The position numbers and the translations under genes were made by a program. This document shows positions 17,605-26,434 of a DNA stretch of 64,000 bases, one piece after another. Position 1 is the first letter of the stretch; each line of letters begins with the position of its first letter. The notes beneath the pieces are model-generated. The model ran no database searches, had not been told where the DNA came from, and saw only the letters and a program-made list of their open reading frames with translations. This DNA is from Varibaculum massiliense (GTDB lineage: Bacteria; Actinomycetota; Actinomycetes; Actinomycetales; Actinomycetaceae), in NCBI RefSeq assembly GCF_900106855.1, contig NZ_FNWI01000004.1:620001-684000 (forward strand), read 5' to 3'.

Positions 17605-17916
17605 CTAACTATGTTATCGCCCGCGCGCCCTCTGGACTCTTAATCCACCCCGAAGCATCCTAAAGGTGAGGTTCCGCAGATTTTTGGTATTACCCCCAGA
17701 TTTTTCCACCTCAGAAACCACCTCTAAAACTCACCTATCTTTAATGTTTTCTTAATTTGAAATTACTAACAACCTGTTGGTAGCAGTTTTGACTATTAAA
17801 GTAGCTTTTGGTTTTCTCTCTAAATAACGCGAAACCGCAACTGGGCAGTGATGCCTTTCCCCTGATGCCTCTAATGGATTAGCGGCACAATTCTCATATT
17901 GCAAGGATCAAAGTCG
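17605..17916. other. 312-nt intergenic region without a gene
   Basis: A divergent promoter region between the DUF6912-like and Rv3235-like genes; its right half is AT-rich. A direct repeat CAGATTTTT occurs at 17677-17685 and 17697-17705, and AGGTGAG (17664-17670) is inverted as CTCACCT (17730-17736). No coding potential was seen. Confidence 0.5.
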
Positions 17917-18540
17917 ATGAGTTTAGCAGCTAGACAACCCCTCTTACGGGAGACCGTGGAGAACTATGCCGAACCAATTAATAGTGAAAATCGCTTTCGG
18001 GTGCTGTTTCCGCCAGGAAAACCAATATTGACTATCTGTCCTCAAGACAGAAATTCCTCCCAGCCGTTAGCCATCATTTGCCCGGAGCTTCCTACAATTC
18101 CTCTTAGCCCCAAATATGGCTCTTTGGAAGTGCAGGCACTACGCCCTTTAAAACAAGAAAAACCGAAAGTACTACCTGCCCCTAAACAAGGGGAATCCTT
18201 GTCTCAGCTACCTCAAATTAAACCCTGGGTAGCGACGGCGGTGAAAACTATTTTTGAAGTCTTTTCCGGGCGGCGCTCCGAACAGGCCATCACCAATTGG
18301 TTCAGCGCGGAGCTGCGCAAACCCTTCTTGGCTTTGGCGCGCACCGAAAGACATGATCCGCTGCCGGCACCAATCCAGGTGCGCCGGATTTGTTACCGCA
18401 AAGCCGGTGAGGGCGAGTACGGTTTCAACGGAATCGAGGTCGCAGTCAGCGTCAGTGATGGTTCCCGGGTGCGGGCAATCGCCATGCGCATCAAACCCTG
18501 GGGAAAAACTTGGCGAATCACCGCCCTGGAAATCGGGTAA
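17917..18540 (+). CDS. Rv3235-family protein (DUF6459-like)
   Basis: A 207-residue protein of unknown function widespread in Actinobacteria close to secA. The C-terminal half (about 105-207) carries the family pattern: VKTIFEVFSGRRSEQAITNW, then RICYRKAGEGEYGFNGIEVA, ending VRAIAMRIKPWGKTWRITAL. The first hundred residues are Pro-rich and poorly conserved. The start is ATG 17917, 9 nt after AAGGA; an upstream TTG lacks a ribosome-binding site. Its 3' end faces the secA 3' end. No enzymatic motif is visible. Confidence 0.8.
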   Translation: MSLAARQPLLRETVENYAEPINSENRFRVLFPPGKPILTICPQDRNSSQPLAIICPELPTIPLSPKYGSLEVQALRPLKQEKPKVLPAPKQGESLSQLPQIKPWVATAVKTIFEVFSGRRSEQAITNWFSAELRKPFLALARTERHDPLPAPIQVRRICYRKAGEGEYGFNGIEVAVSVSDGSRVRAIAMRIKPWGKTWRITALEIG

Positions 18541-18647
18541 ACAAACGCACAGCCAACGAGTACTGGGCTTGGCAATAGCGCTAATACAAAAAGCCCACCC
18601 AACCGCCTTCCCCGCGATACTGCAGGTAAAAAGGATTACCCGTTATT

Positions 18648-21425
18648 TCACCGACGCTTCTTGCGCTTCTTCTGCGCGCGGCGCTGAGCCCGGTTACCGC
18701 CTTGCGCAGCAGTCTGTCGGGCAGCCTCGGCACCAAAAGCTGAGCCTTGCCCAGAAGCTCCCGCGCCAGCCGGCACCGTTTGTGAGGATTCCTTATGTCC
18801 GGTATCCCCCATCACCGAGCCTTCTGCCAGCGCCTTCTTCTTGGCTTGCTCCGCTTGCTGTTTTTCTGCCTCTAGCTGCTGCTCATAGACCTGCTGGAAC
18901 TGGTGGGAGAAACTGAAAATACCGGTAATGGTATCTTCACGTACCTGCCCCATCATATTTTCGAACATGAGCGCACCCTCGGACTTGTATTCCACCAAGG
19001 GGTCGCGCTGCCCCATCGCCCGCAGGCCGATACCTTCTTTGAGGTAGTCCATCTCGTAGAGGTGCTGTTGCCACAGGCGGTCCACCGTGGCCAGCAGTAC
19101 CCGGCGTTCTAGTTCGGCCATCGGCTGGTCACCCAGCTGATCAATCGCAATCGGGTTCTCGTTGACCTGATCCAGAATCTCTTCATAGGCATCGGCAATA
19201 TCATTCTGCAACATAGTTTCCAGCTCAGAAGCCGAAATATGCAGGAAAGTGCCGTCCTCACCCTTGAGATCTGAAAGGGAGGCGCGCACCGGATAAACCG
19301 CACGTAGGTTATTCCACAGTTTTTCCAAATCCCATTCGTTGGAATCATTGCCTTCACTGGTGGCGTGAGTAACCGCTTCTTTAATCAAAGTACGCAGGTA
19401 GGAAGGAATCAGCTCATCGAGGTCGATTTTCTTATGCAGCACTTCCTGACGTTCGGTGTAAATCAGGTCGCGCTGATCGGTCATCACGTCGTCATATTTA
19501 AGGACGTTCTTACGAATCTCGAAGTTCTGCGCCTCCGTCTGATGCTGCGCGGACTGGATGCGCCCGGAAACCATCTTGGATTCTAGCGGCAAATCCTCGG
19601 GGTAGAGGGAAGAATTCATAAACCGGGTAACGAACGCCGCCATGTTCTTCATCATCAACGGGTCATCCATTGCCAGGTAGAAGCGGGATTCCCCGGGGTC
19701 ACCTTGACGTCCAGAACGCCCGCGCAACTGGTTATCAATGCGGCGAGCATCGTGACGTTCCGTGCCGAGGACGTAGAGTCCGCCCAGGTCAACAACCTCT
19801 TCGTGTTCGTCAGCTACCTCGGCCTCCGCCTCGGTAAGGGCGTCCTCCCAAGCTGCTTGCCATTCGGAGAGGTTTTCTTCCGGATCCAGGCCGCGCGCGC
19901 GTAGTTTCTGATCCGCAATATGTTCCGGGTTGCCACCCAGCATAATGTCGGTACCACGCCCGGCCATATTGGTGGCCACGGTAACCATGCCTTTACGTCC
20001 GGCATCGAACACCACCTGCGCCTCGTGGGCGTGCTGCTTCGCGTTGAGCACGTTGTGCGGCACCCCGGCCTCATCCAGCAGGATGGAAAGTTCTTCCGAC
20101 TTGGCAACGTCGGTGGTACCTACCAGAATTGGCTGGCCTTTTTCATGCCGTTCTTTAATATCATCGACAATCGCCTTGAGTTTGCCGCGCCGGGAAGGGT
20201 AAACCAAATCCGGCTGGTCAATGCGGATCATCGGCTTATTGGGCGGAATCGGGATAACCCCAATCTTGTAGGTATTCATGAACTCGGCCGCCTCGGTTTC
20301 CGCGGTACCGGTCATGCCCGAAAGTTTGTTGTACAGGCGGAAATAGTTCTGCAAGGTGATGGTGGCCAGGGTCTGGTTTTCGGCTTTAACCGGGACGTGT
20401 TCCTTGGCTTCAATCGCCTGGTGCATGCCCTCGTTGTAGCGCCGCCCTTCCATTACGCGCCCGGTATGTTCGTCAACGATTAGCACTTCCCGGTTGCGAA
20501 CAATATAGTCCCGATCCCGTTTGAACAGCTCTTTCGCTTTGATTGCGTTATTGAGGAAGCCGATTAAGGGAGTGTGGGAGGCTTCGTAGAGGTTGTCGAT
20601 TCCTAAGAAGTCCTCGACCGCGGCAATCCCCACATCGGTGACCCCCACGGTACGTTTCTTTTCGTCGACCTCGTAATCCATATCTTTTTCTAAGCGGGTT
20701 ACCAGGGAGGCGAACTTGTTGTACCACTGGTCAGCCTCGCCTTGGGCGGGACCGGAAATAATCAGCGGGGTACGCGCTTCGTCAATCAGAATGGAGTCCA
20801 CCTCGTCCACGATGGCGAAGTTGTGTTCACGCTGGACAATGTCTTCTACCCGCTGCACCATATTGTCGCGCAGATAGTCGAATCCGAACTCGTTATTGGT
20901 GCCGTAAGTAATATCTGCTTGGTATTGTTTTAGCCGCTCCGTAGGGGTTTGACCGTTAACGATACAGCCGACGGTTAGCCCCAGGAAGCGATAGACACGC
21001 CCCATGAGTTCACTTTGATAACTGGCGAGGTAGTCGTTAACCGTGACTACGTGCACGCCCTTGCCGCTTAAGGCATTCAGGTAGCTGGGCATGGTGGCGA
21101 CCAGGGTTTTACCTTCACCGGTTTTCATTTCGGCGATATTGCCGTTGTGAAGGGCAATTCCTCCCATAACCTGCACGTGATAGGGCTTTTGCTTGAGGAC
21201 GCGCCAGGCGGCCTCCCGCACAGTCGCGAAGGCATCCACCAGGATTTCGTCCTCGGTTGCCCCTTTTGCCAGTGCCTCTTTGAATTCGGCGGTCTTGGCT
21301 TTTAGTTCTTCGTCGCTGAGGGCGGCGTATTCTTCTTCTTTCGCCACGACTTCGCGAGCTGTCCGGTCTAGGCGTTTGAGGATTCGCCCCTCACCCATCC
21401 GCAGGATTTTTTCAAAAAATGACAT
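18648..21425 (-). CDS. secA: Preprotein translocase ATPase SecA
   Basis: The ATPase motor that drives proteins through SecYEG; 925 residues from ATG 21425 ([20 protein letters not shown]). A longer in-frame reading from 21476 adds 17 residues outside the family. Walker A reads [12 protein letters not shown], the DEAD-like box is [17 protein letters not shown], followed by [26 protein letters not shown] and the Arg-finger region [16 protein letters not shown]. The C-terminus ends in a Lys/Arg tail with no zinc-binding SEC-C cysteines, as in SecA1 of other Actinobacteria. hpf, often next to secA, is absent. Confidence 0.98.
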   Translation of the reverse strand: MSFFEKILRMGEGRILKRLDRTAREVVAKEEEYAALSDEELKAKTAEFKEALAKGATEDEILVDAFATVREAAWRVLKQKPYHVQVMGGIALHNGNIAEMKTGEGKTLVATMPSYLNALSGKGVHVVTVNDYLASYQSELMGRVYRFLGLTVGCIVNGQTPTERLKQYQADITYGTNNEFGFDYLRDNMVQRVEDIVQREHNFAIVDEVDSILIDEARTPLIISGPAQGEADQWYNKFASLVTRLEKDMDYEVDEKKRTVGVTDVGIAAVEDFLGIDNLYEASHTPLIGFLNNAIKAKELFKRDRDYIVRNREVLIVDEHTGRVMEGRRYNEGMHQAIEAKEHVPVKAENQTLATITLQNYFRLYNKLSGMTGTAETEAAEFMNTYKIGVIPIPPNKPMIRIDQPDLVYPSRRGKLKAIVDDIKERHEKGQPILVGTTDVAKSEELSILLDEAGVPHNVLNAKQHAHEAQVVFDAGRKGMVTVATNMAGRGTDIMLGGNPEHIADQKLRARGLDPEENLSEWQAAWEDALTEAEAEVADEHEEVVDLGGLYVLGTERHDARRIDNQLRGRSGRQGDPGESRFYLAMDDPLMMKNMAAFVTRFMNSSLYPEDLPLESKMVSGRIQSAQHQTEAQNFEIRKNVLKYDDVMTDQRDLIYTERQEVLHKKIDLDELIPSYLRTLIKEAVTHATSEGNDSNEWDLEKLWNNLRAVYPVRASLSDLKGEDGTFLHISASELETMLQNDIADAYEEILDQVNENPIAIDQLGDQPMAELERRVLLATVDRLWQQHLYEMDYLKEGIGLRAMGQRDPLVEYKSEGALMFENMMGQVREDTITGIFSFSHQFQQVYEQQLEAEKQQAEQAKKKALAEGSVMGDTGHKESSQTVPAGAGASGQGSAFGAEAARQTAAQGGNRAQRRAQKKRKKRR

Positions 21426-21589
21426 TAGTTCTCCCGTGTGTTCGCTCCGTTTACCGATTCTATATGGCTGCGGCAAAAAGCACGATTAGTTGTTTTAGTT
21501 TTCCCTCTCGGCGTAGTACCTGGTGGCGCTAGTTTTTTAGGCTCCACGCTTGACTGGCTGGGGGTCACGCCCCAGCTTGCCCGCTGTTT

Positions 21590-22783
21590 TTACGCCCCCA
21601 GCTTGGCGCGTAGCTCCCGCGCCATATCGGTATCTTCCCAGGTAAACCCGGAGCGTCCGAAATGCCCGTAGGCGGCGGTACGCGAATAGATAGGTCGGCG
21701 CAGCGAAAGGCGATCGATAATAGCGGCCGGTCGCAAGTCGAAAGTTTCCCGCACGGCCTCAAGAATCTGAGATTTATCCATCTTTTCGGTGCCGAAAGTT
21801 TCCAGTTCTATCGAAACCGGGTGCGCCGAGCCGATAGCGTAAGCCACCTGCAGTTCCGCCCGATCCGCAAGTCCGGCCGCCACTACGTTCTTGGCTACCC
21901 ACCGCGCCGCATAGGCCGCGGAGCGATCCACTTTGCTGGCGTCTTTCCCAGAGAATGCGCCCCCGCCGTGACGCGCCATTCCCCCGTAGGTATCGACAAT
22001 CAGTTTCCTGCCAGTCAGGCCGGTGTCGGCGGCCGGTCCCCCAAGGATGAAGCGTCCCGCCGGGTTCACGAGGGTGCGGAAATCGTGATCCTCAATCCAC
22101 GGCACCTGAGCGATAACCGGGTCGATAACGGCGGCTTTTACTTCTTCCCGCAGGTCTTTAAGGTTTGCGGAAGCGCGATGCTGAGTCGAAAGCACGATGG
22201 TGTCTAGTCCCACTGGACGCCCGTCCTCGTAACGTACCGTCACCTGGGTTTTCCCGTCGGGGCACAGGTAGTCGAGGATGTTTTCCCGCCGGACTTTTTC
22301 GAGTTGCTTGGCGAGGCGATGCGCCAGCCAGATCGGGGCGGGCATTAAATCGGGGGTTTCGTTGCAGGCATAGCCGAACATCATCCCTTGGTCGCCGGCT
22401 CCCTGCTGGTCAAAGGCATCTACCGCTGCGCCTTGGCGGGTTTCCCACGAGTCTTGCACCCCGTGAGCAATATCGGGGCTCTGACGGTCGATTGAGACCA
22501 GCACTCCGCAAGAATTTCCATCGAAACCAATATCGGAGGAGGTATAGCCGATTTCATTAATGGTTTCGCGCACTAGGGTCTGCAGGTCAACATAGCCGGA
22601 AGTGGTGATTTCGCCGGCCAGATGTACCTGCCCGGTGGTGGCCATAACTTCTACGGCGGATCGCGCCTCCGGGTCTTGCTCCAGCAGGGCATCCACAATG
22701 GTGTCGGCGATCCGGTCGCAGACTTTGTCGGGGTGTCCGCTGGTGACAGATTCAGAAGTAAAAATCGACTGCTTTGCGCTCAT
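21590..22783 (-). CDS. metK: S-adenosylmethionine synthetase
   Basis: Makes SAM from methionine and ATP; 397 residues. Family signatures are seen: [20 protein letters not shown], the MFGYACNE hexapeptide region, and [19 protein letters not shown]. The gene is alone on its strand between secA and a gene-poor stretch. Only about 65 nt separate its start from the toxin remnant, and no SAM riboswitch was recognised there. Confidence 0.98.
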   Translation of the reverse strand: MSAKQSIFTSESVTSGHPDKVCDRIADTIVDALLEQDPEARSAVEVMATTGQVHLAGEITTSGYVDLQTLVRETINEIGYTSSDIGFDGNSCGVLVSIDRQSPDIAHGVQDSWETRQGAAVDAFDQQGAGDQGMMFGYACNETPDLMPAPIWLAHRLAKQLEKVRRENILDYLCPDGKTQVTVRYEDGRPVGLDTIVLSTQHRASANLKDLREEVKAAVIDPVIAQVPWIEDHDFRTLVNPAGRFILGGPAADTGLTGRKLIVDTYGGMARHGGGAFSGKDASKVDRSAAYAARWVAKNVVAAGLADRAELQVAYAIGSAHPVSIELETFGTEKMDKSQILEAVRETFDLRPAAIIDRLSLRRPIYSRTAAYGHFGRSGFTWEDTDMARELRAKLGA

Positions 22784-22848
22784 AGTCTCCAGTTTATGGC
22801 AGCGCTGGCGGTTGCGGGAATTGGGAGGGAGCTAGAAGGAGTTAAGCG

Positions 22849-22932
22849 TCACAAGTCACCATAATGGGTGCCGCACTGGACTATCCGCAACACCTCGCCA
22901 TCGATCTTGAACACCAGACGATTCTCCTCCCC
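22849..22932 (-). pseudogene. Remnant of a YoeB/Txe-type toxin gene (C-terminal 27 residues only)
   Basis: The minus strand reads GEENRLVFKIDGEVLRIVQC followed by GTHYGDL and a stop. This matches the C-terminus of YoeB/Txe mRNA interferases, including the catalytic His-Tyr pair (THY) and the RLVYKI-like strand. Upstream the similarity stops abruptly about 15 nt short of the first 19-bp repeat, and no N-terminal half or YefM antitoxin was found in the next kilobase. It is a decayed toxin-antitoxin locus truncated at the edge of the repeat array. Confidence 0.7.
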
Positions 22933-22947
22933 CACCCTAAAGACCCT

Positions 22948-23097
22948 GGAGGGTGTTTTTGTCGCTTTCCCCGCGCCGGAGGGTGTTCCGGTACCGGGAG
23001 GGTGATTTTGTCCGGGGAGGGCGATTCTGCACACCCTCACAAACCACTACAGGCACAACGCCGACATTTCCACCCTCCCGCGACACTTTCACCCTCC
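22948..23097. repeat. 19-bp repeat element, locus A
   Basis: Forward cores of the consensus GGAGGGYGRTTYTGTC start at 22948, 22978, 22997 and 23016 (steps 30, 19, 19). After a 31-nt centre containing ACAGG at 23049, reverse cores occupy 23063-23078 and 23082-23097 (step 19). Last forward to first reverse start is 47 nt. It lies between metK with a toxin remnant and the universal stress gene. Confidence 0.85.
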
Positions 23098-23280
23098 AGA
23101 GCGGAGGTGCGGAGTGGGATCGAAAGGACGGGGCGGGAAGGACGGAATTGGGAGTGAGGGCGAGAACGGCAGAGCGGGAAGAGGGCGAAGGAAGGGAACG
23201 AGGGCGATGAGAGGAAGGCGAGAGAGGTGAGGATTCGGGGCGGAGGCAGACCAGCAGAGGACGGCGATACGACTACAGGA
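23098..23280. repeat. Purine-rich tract
   Basis: About 180 nt in which the plus strand is overwhelmingly A and G, with many GGG/GAGGG runs (for example GAGGGCG near 23155 and 23200). It directly follows repeat locus A. The strand asymmetry suggests triplex or G-quadruplex potential, or decayed copies of the GGAGGG repeats. No coding signal. Confidence 0.7.
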
Positions 23281-23880
23281 CAGGCTCAGCACTCAGAAAG
23301 GTGAAATTTTTTCGAACTTCACCCAGTTTTGGCGATCTTTCGCGGAGTAACGAAACAAGCACTTCTGACGACAACCTGTGGATAACTTTGTTGCGTAATT
23401 CATCGAAATTGAAATTAGGAATGCGACAGGCAAATTCATTAAATTAAACGTGTAATTTCCTTTATTTTTAAATGAAACTAGATTTTCTTTTGTAACATTT
23501 ATCTTGAAATTGCCAATTTTAAACACTTTTCTACATAAAACAGCCTATTTTGGGCTCCGAGGCGGCGCTCGAGGCCAAAAAACTCCCACCCAACCACTCT
23601 CACGATATACAGCTAACTTGTCGCATACTTCATGTAGAATGTCTATCTGCCTGCCTGTCCACTAAGAGGCTGTCGCACCTGTAAAGCAACGCAAACATGA
23701 ATATCTGCAGGTGAGACGCATAAGTGCCAGGATGATAAAGCCTGAGGCAGAGAGTAGAGTCTCGGGATCCAACAACGACAGCGCCAGAAAACTCATTTTG
23801 ATTCGTAAAAATACGCAGAAATACGCAAAAAGAAAGGACAGATCAAAACGCACGAACGCAGGAAAAGTAAGTAAGAGGAG
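23281..23880. other. Gene-poor AT-rich stretch
   Basis: About 600 nt with clearly lower GC than its surroundings, especially 23390-23530. No reading frame here has recognisable features. A 76-residue Lys/Arg-rich plus frame at 23711-23941 is probably non-coding. One copy of GCAACGCAAA lies at 23686-23695. The composition is compatible with decayed foreign DNA. Confidence 0.5.
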
Positions 23881-23883
23881 ATC

Positions 23884-23977
23884 AAACCTAGGAAGAATCC
23901 CTAGGTTTGCGTTGCAATGCAAAGTGCAACGCAAAATTTAGTCTTGCAACGCAAATGCAACGAAACCATTTGCGTTG
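23884..23977. repeat. Iteron-like GCAACGCAAA cluster beside a 9-bp palindrome
   Basis: AAACCTAGG (23884-23892) and CCTAGGTTT (23900-23908) form a perfect 9-bp inverted repeat with a 7-nt spacer. Immediately after it the motif GCAACGCAAA or its complement appears at 23906-23915, 23926-23935, 23946-23955 and, shortened, 23969-23977. The copies at 23926 and 23946 are exactly 20 nt apart. Such spacing resembles iterons or a multi-site operator. Confidence 0.6.
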
Positions 23978-24072
23978 TACTTGCGATACTAACGCTCAGT
24001 GTTTGGCGCCGGATTCGGTCTCGTCGTAGCAGGCCGGCACTAGAGCCGAAATAACCCCCCTGGTACCTAACC

Positions 24073-24981
24073 CTATTCTTCGGCGCCAGATTCGCGGTCG
24101 CCAGTGGGTACTACCAGTACGGGGCAGGCTGCATGCGCCAAGATGGATTGCGAGGTGGAACCCATCAGCGCTCCCGCGAATCCGCCGCCTCCGCGAGTAC
24201 CTACCACCACCAGGTCGACGGCGGTGGAAAACTCTGTCAGCAACGCCGCCGGATTGCCGTCTAGGGCATGAGAATGCACTTTCACCCCGCTACCAGCGGT
24301 TTCTTCCTGACATGTTTGTTTAAGCTGGTCCCGTACATCCCGCAAGATGCTGTCGCGGTCGACTGTTGCCGGCAACCAGGACAAGATCCCGGCGGATGAT
24401 GCCAGGGGAACCGCATCCACGGCGGTGAGCTCCGCGCCCCAAACTTGGGCTTCTTTGATAGAGCGGCGCAAAGATTTGCGGGACCGGGTGGAACCGTCAA
24501 ATCCGATCACGATTTTCTTTACTGGCACGAATTGGTCATCGGCGCCCCCTCGCCGCGGCACTACCACTACTGGGCAACGAGAATAGGCAGGTAGCGCCGA
24601 AGAGGTCGCACCCAGCAACCGGTCAGTAAATCCGCCGCCTCCGCGGGTACCGACCACAATCAAATCGACTTGCTGCGACAGCTGCACCAAAATCGCGGTG
24701 GGATCACCGGCCTCCACCCGACCTTCGGCCTGATAACCAAGCTTATTGAGGTGGGAGATAGCCTCGTCCACTACGGTTTGCGCGCTTTCCCGAATCGCAT
24801 CATTATCTACTACTGCGAATCCGGAATCCATGGAGGCTGCCGTATAGGAAGGCAGGGCGTAGGCACATAATACTTGCAGCTTGCTGCCGCTTTGCTGGGC
24901 GCGCACACCCGCCCATTCCGCGGCCTCTAAAGATTCTGGGGAGCCGTCAACGCCCACTAAAATAGTTTCTTTTCCCGACAT
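24073..24981 (-). CDS. Universal stress protein, tandem UspA domains
   Basis: A 302-residue cytoplasmic protein made of two Usp domains (about 1-145 and 155-295). Each has the ATP-binding pattern G-x2-G-x9-G-S/T: GTRGGGGFTDRLLGATS in the first and GTRGGGGFAGALMGSTS in the second, both ending in a CPVVVVP/CPVLVVP strand. Tandem ATP-binding Usps are characteristic of Actinobacteria and are linked to hypoxia, dormancy and growth arrest. It stands alone between the gene-poor region and the sortase. Confidence 0.93.
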   Translation of the reverse strand: MSGKETILVGVDGSPESLEAAEWAGVRAQQSGSKLQVLCAYALPSYTAASMDSGFAVVDNDAIRESAQTVVDEAISHLNKLGYQAEGRVEAGDPTAILVQLSQQVDLIVVGTRGGGGFTDRLLGATSSALPAYSRCPVVVVPRRGGADDQFVPVKKIVIGFDGSTRSRKSLRRSIKEAQVWGAELTAVDAVPLASSAGILSWLPATVDRDSILRDVRDQLKQTCQEETAGSGVKVHSHALDGNPAALLTEFSTAVDLVVVGTRGGGGFAGALMGSTSQSILAHAACPVLVVPTGDRESGAEE

Positions 24982-25098
24982 GGCTATATCCCCCTTCTGC
25001 TGCGCCTATGCCTGCTTACTCCTATTTTATAGACCTGAGGGCGCCTTTACTCTGAAATGAACCGTGCGCGCTGAAACTAAGGCCGAAACGGATGGTGT

Positions 25099-26139
25099 TC
25101 AGGTGAAGCTTTTTTCTTTTTCCTGAAGAGACGTTTGGTGGCTTTTTGCGCCGGTCTTGCTAGCTTTGGGGGCGCGAGCGGAATTACGCGACCCTGCGGA
25201 ATGGCGCGATGCTTTACGTTTACGCGATTCCCGGAACTTCTTTGCTCTTTCCGCCCGGGTTAATCTACCTATTTGCGCGAGATTTTCTGCTTCCTCGAGG
25301 TTATCTTCTTCATCGTCTTTTTTACGGCCGTTTCGCAGGTACCGCGCCACGATAGTCCCTCCCACTGCGGAAATAAGTATCGGGAGGATCATCCACCAGC
25401 GCAACGCATCCCACCAGGTGGGTCCTTCTTCGTTCATCGGGGGCGCTGTCTTGAGGGGGATACGTTCGGCGGTAACTACCAGGCGGTGGGTGTTAGTGCC
25501 GTAGGGGGTGCAGGTGAACAGGGTCAGGATATCTTTGCCCGGTACGGGATGGAATAACTCTAACTGGGTGGGTTTGATTACGTGGATAGCGCGGACTTTA
25601 TAGGCGAGCTTTTTTCCTGCCACCTGCACGTAGGCAATATCGCCGACTTTGACATCGTGAAGCCCGTCAAACAAACTGGCGGTTCTCATCCCGGAATGGG
25701 CGGTGAGGACGGCGTTTACTCCTTTACCTCCAACTGGCAGTCCGGTACCGAAAAGATGCCCGGCGCCACGGGCAATCGCGTCATCTTCGGTGCCGTGCCG
25801 CACCGGTAGGTCGATTTTTGCGGAGGGCACTACTAGCCGCGCCATCACGTCTCCAGGGAGGGTCGCTAGGTATTCTTGATATTCTTCCGACCCGGTTTTA
25901 GTCATCTGGTAGAGGTAGGGGTCAAGAATGGGGATGCCACGGATATTGTGGTTATATTCGTGTGCCGCTTTCAGCAGCGCCTGAGACTGATCAGGATGGG
26001 CAGACATCTGTTTCATTTCTTGCGCTTGCATGCGCGAGATTTCCCCAATACGCACGTTGCCAATGAAAATAGCGACTACCGGATACAGCAAGAGCAGGGC
26101 TCCCACTGCTGTCAAAATGATGATTAAAGTTTTTCGCAC
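25099..26139 (-). CDS. Class C sortase (pilus polymerase)
   Basis: A transpeptidase that joins pilin subunits through LPXTG and pilin-motif lysine. It is 346 residues: N-terminal membrane helix (about 7-26), the sortase barrel with catalytic His in VLTAHSGM, Cys in LFTCTPYG and Arg in THRLVV, a second hydrophobic segment near 240-262 (WMILPILISAVGGTIV), and a long Lys/Arg/Ser-rich cytoplasmic tail. The trailing helix and class C spacing fit a pilus-assembly enzyme, not a housekeeping class E enzyme. It is the third gene of adhesin-pilin-sortase, about 300 nt after the pilin with a strong hairpin between. Confidence 0.93.
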   Translation of the reverse strand: MRKTLIIILTAVGALLLLYPVVAIFIGNVRIGEISRMQAQEMKQMSAHPDQSQALLKAAHEYNHNIRGIPILDPYLYQMTKTGSEEYQEYLATLPGDVMARLVVPSAKIDLPVRHGTEDDAIARGAGHLFGTGLPVGGKGVNAVLTAHSGMRTASLFDGLHDVKVGDIAYVQVAGKKLAYKVRAIHVIKPTQLELFHPVPGKDILTLFTCTPYGTNTHRLVVTAERIPLKTAPPMNEEGPTWWDALRWWMILPILISAVGGTIVARYLRNGRKKDDEEDNLEEAENLAQIGRLTRAERAKKFRESRKRKASRHSAGSRNSARAPKASKTGAKSHQTSLQEKEKSFT

Positions 26140-26344
26140 CGCGGTTCCCTCCCCTCGTTTTCTTAGCTGTTTACGCCTTACTATTCTTTTAGCTGGCTCG
26201 GTATTTTCTTAACCCAACTCGGATGCTTGAGCTTCCCGCAGTCTACATCGGGCTTTTTGCTTGTTTAGTTAGCTGCTTCTCCCCTAGTCAGCTGGTCTGC
26301 TTTCTGCCGCTTTCTCTGGCACGCAGTTTCCATTTTGAGGGCGC

Positions 26345-26384
26345 AAAGAGGGGGCGGTGCAGATGGCTGCACCGCCCCCTCTTT
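26345..26384 (-). terminator. Strong hairpin between pilin and sortase genes
   Basis: A perfect 18-bp stem, 26345-26362 / 26367-26384, with a 4-nt loop. On the minus strand it is followed by GCGCCC, not by a T tract (only the TTT closing the stem), so it may attenuate or stabilise transcript ends and not stop all transcription. It would favour pilin over sortase expression. Confidence 0.8.
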
Positions 26385-26434
26385 GGTCTTAGGGGCTATT
26401 GTTCACTCTATTAGTAGTTTTCCTAGACTTGCGC

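Noticed and set aside
21557-21575. GCTGGGG/CCCCAGC hairpin downstream of metK
   Set aside because: Seven pairs without an adjacent T tract; too weak to call a terminator.
23711-23941. 76-residue Lys/Arg-rich plus frame
   Set aside because: No ribosome-binding sequence, no recognisable domain, and it overlaps the palindrome and GCAACGCAAA repeats. Probably chance.
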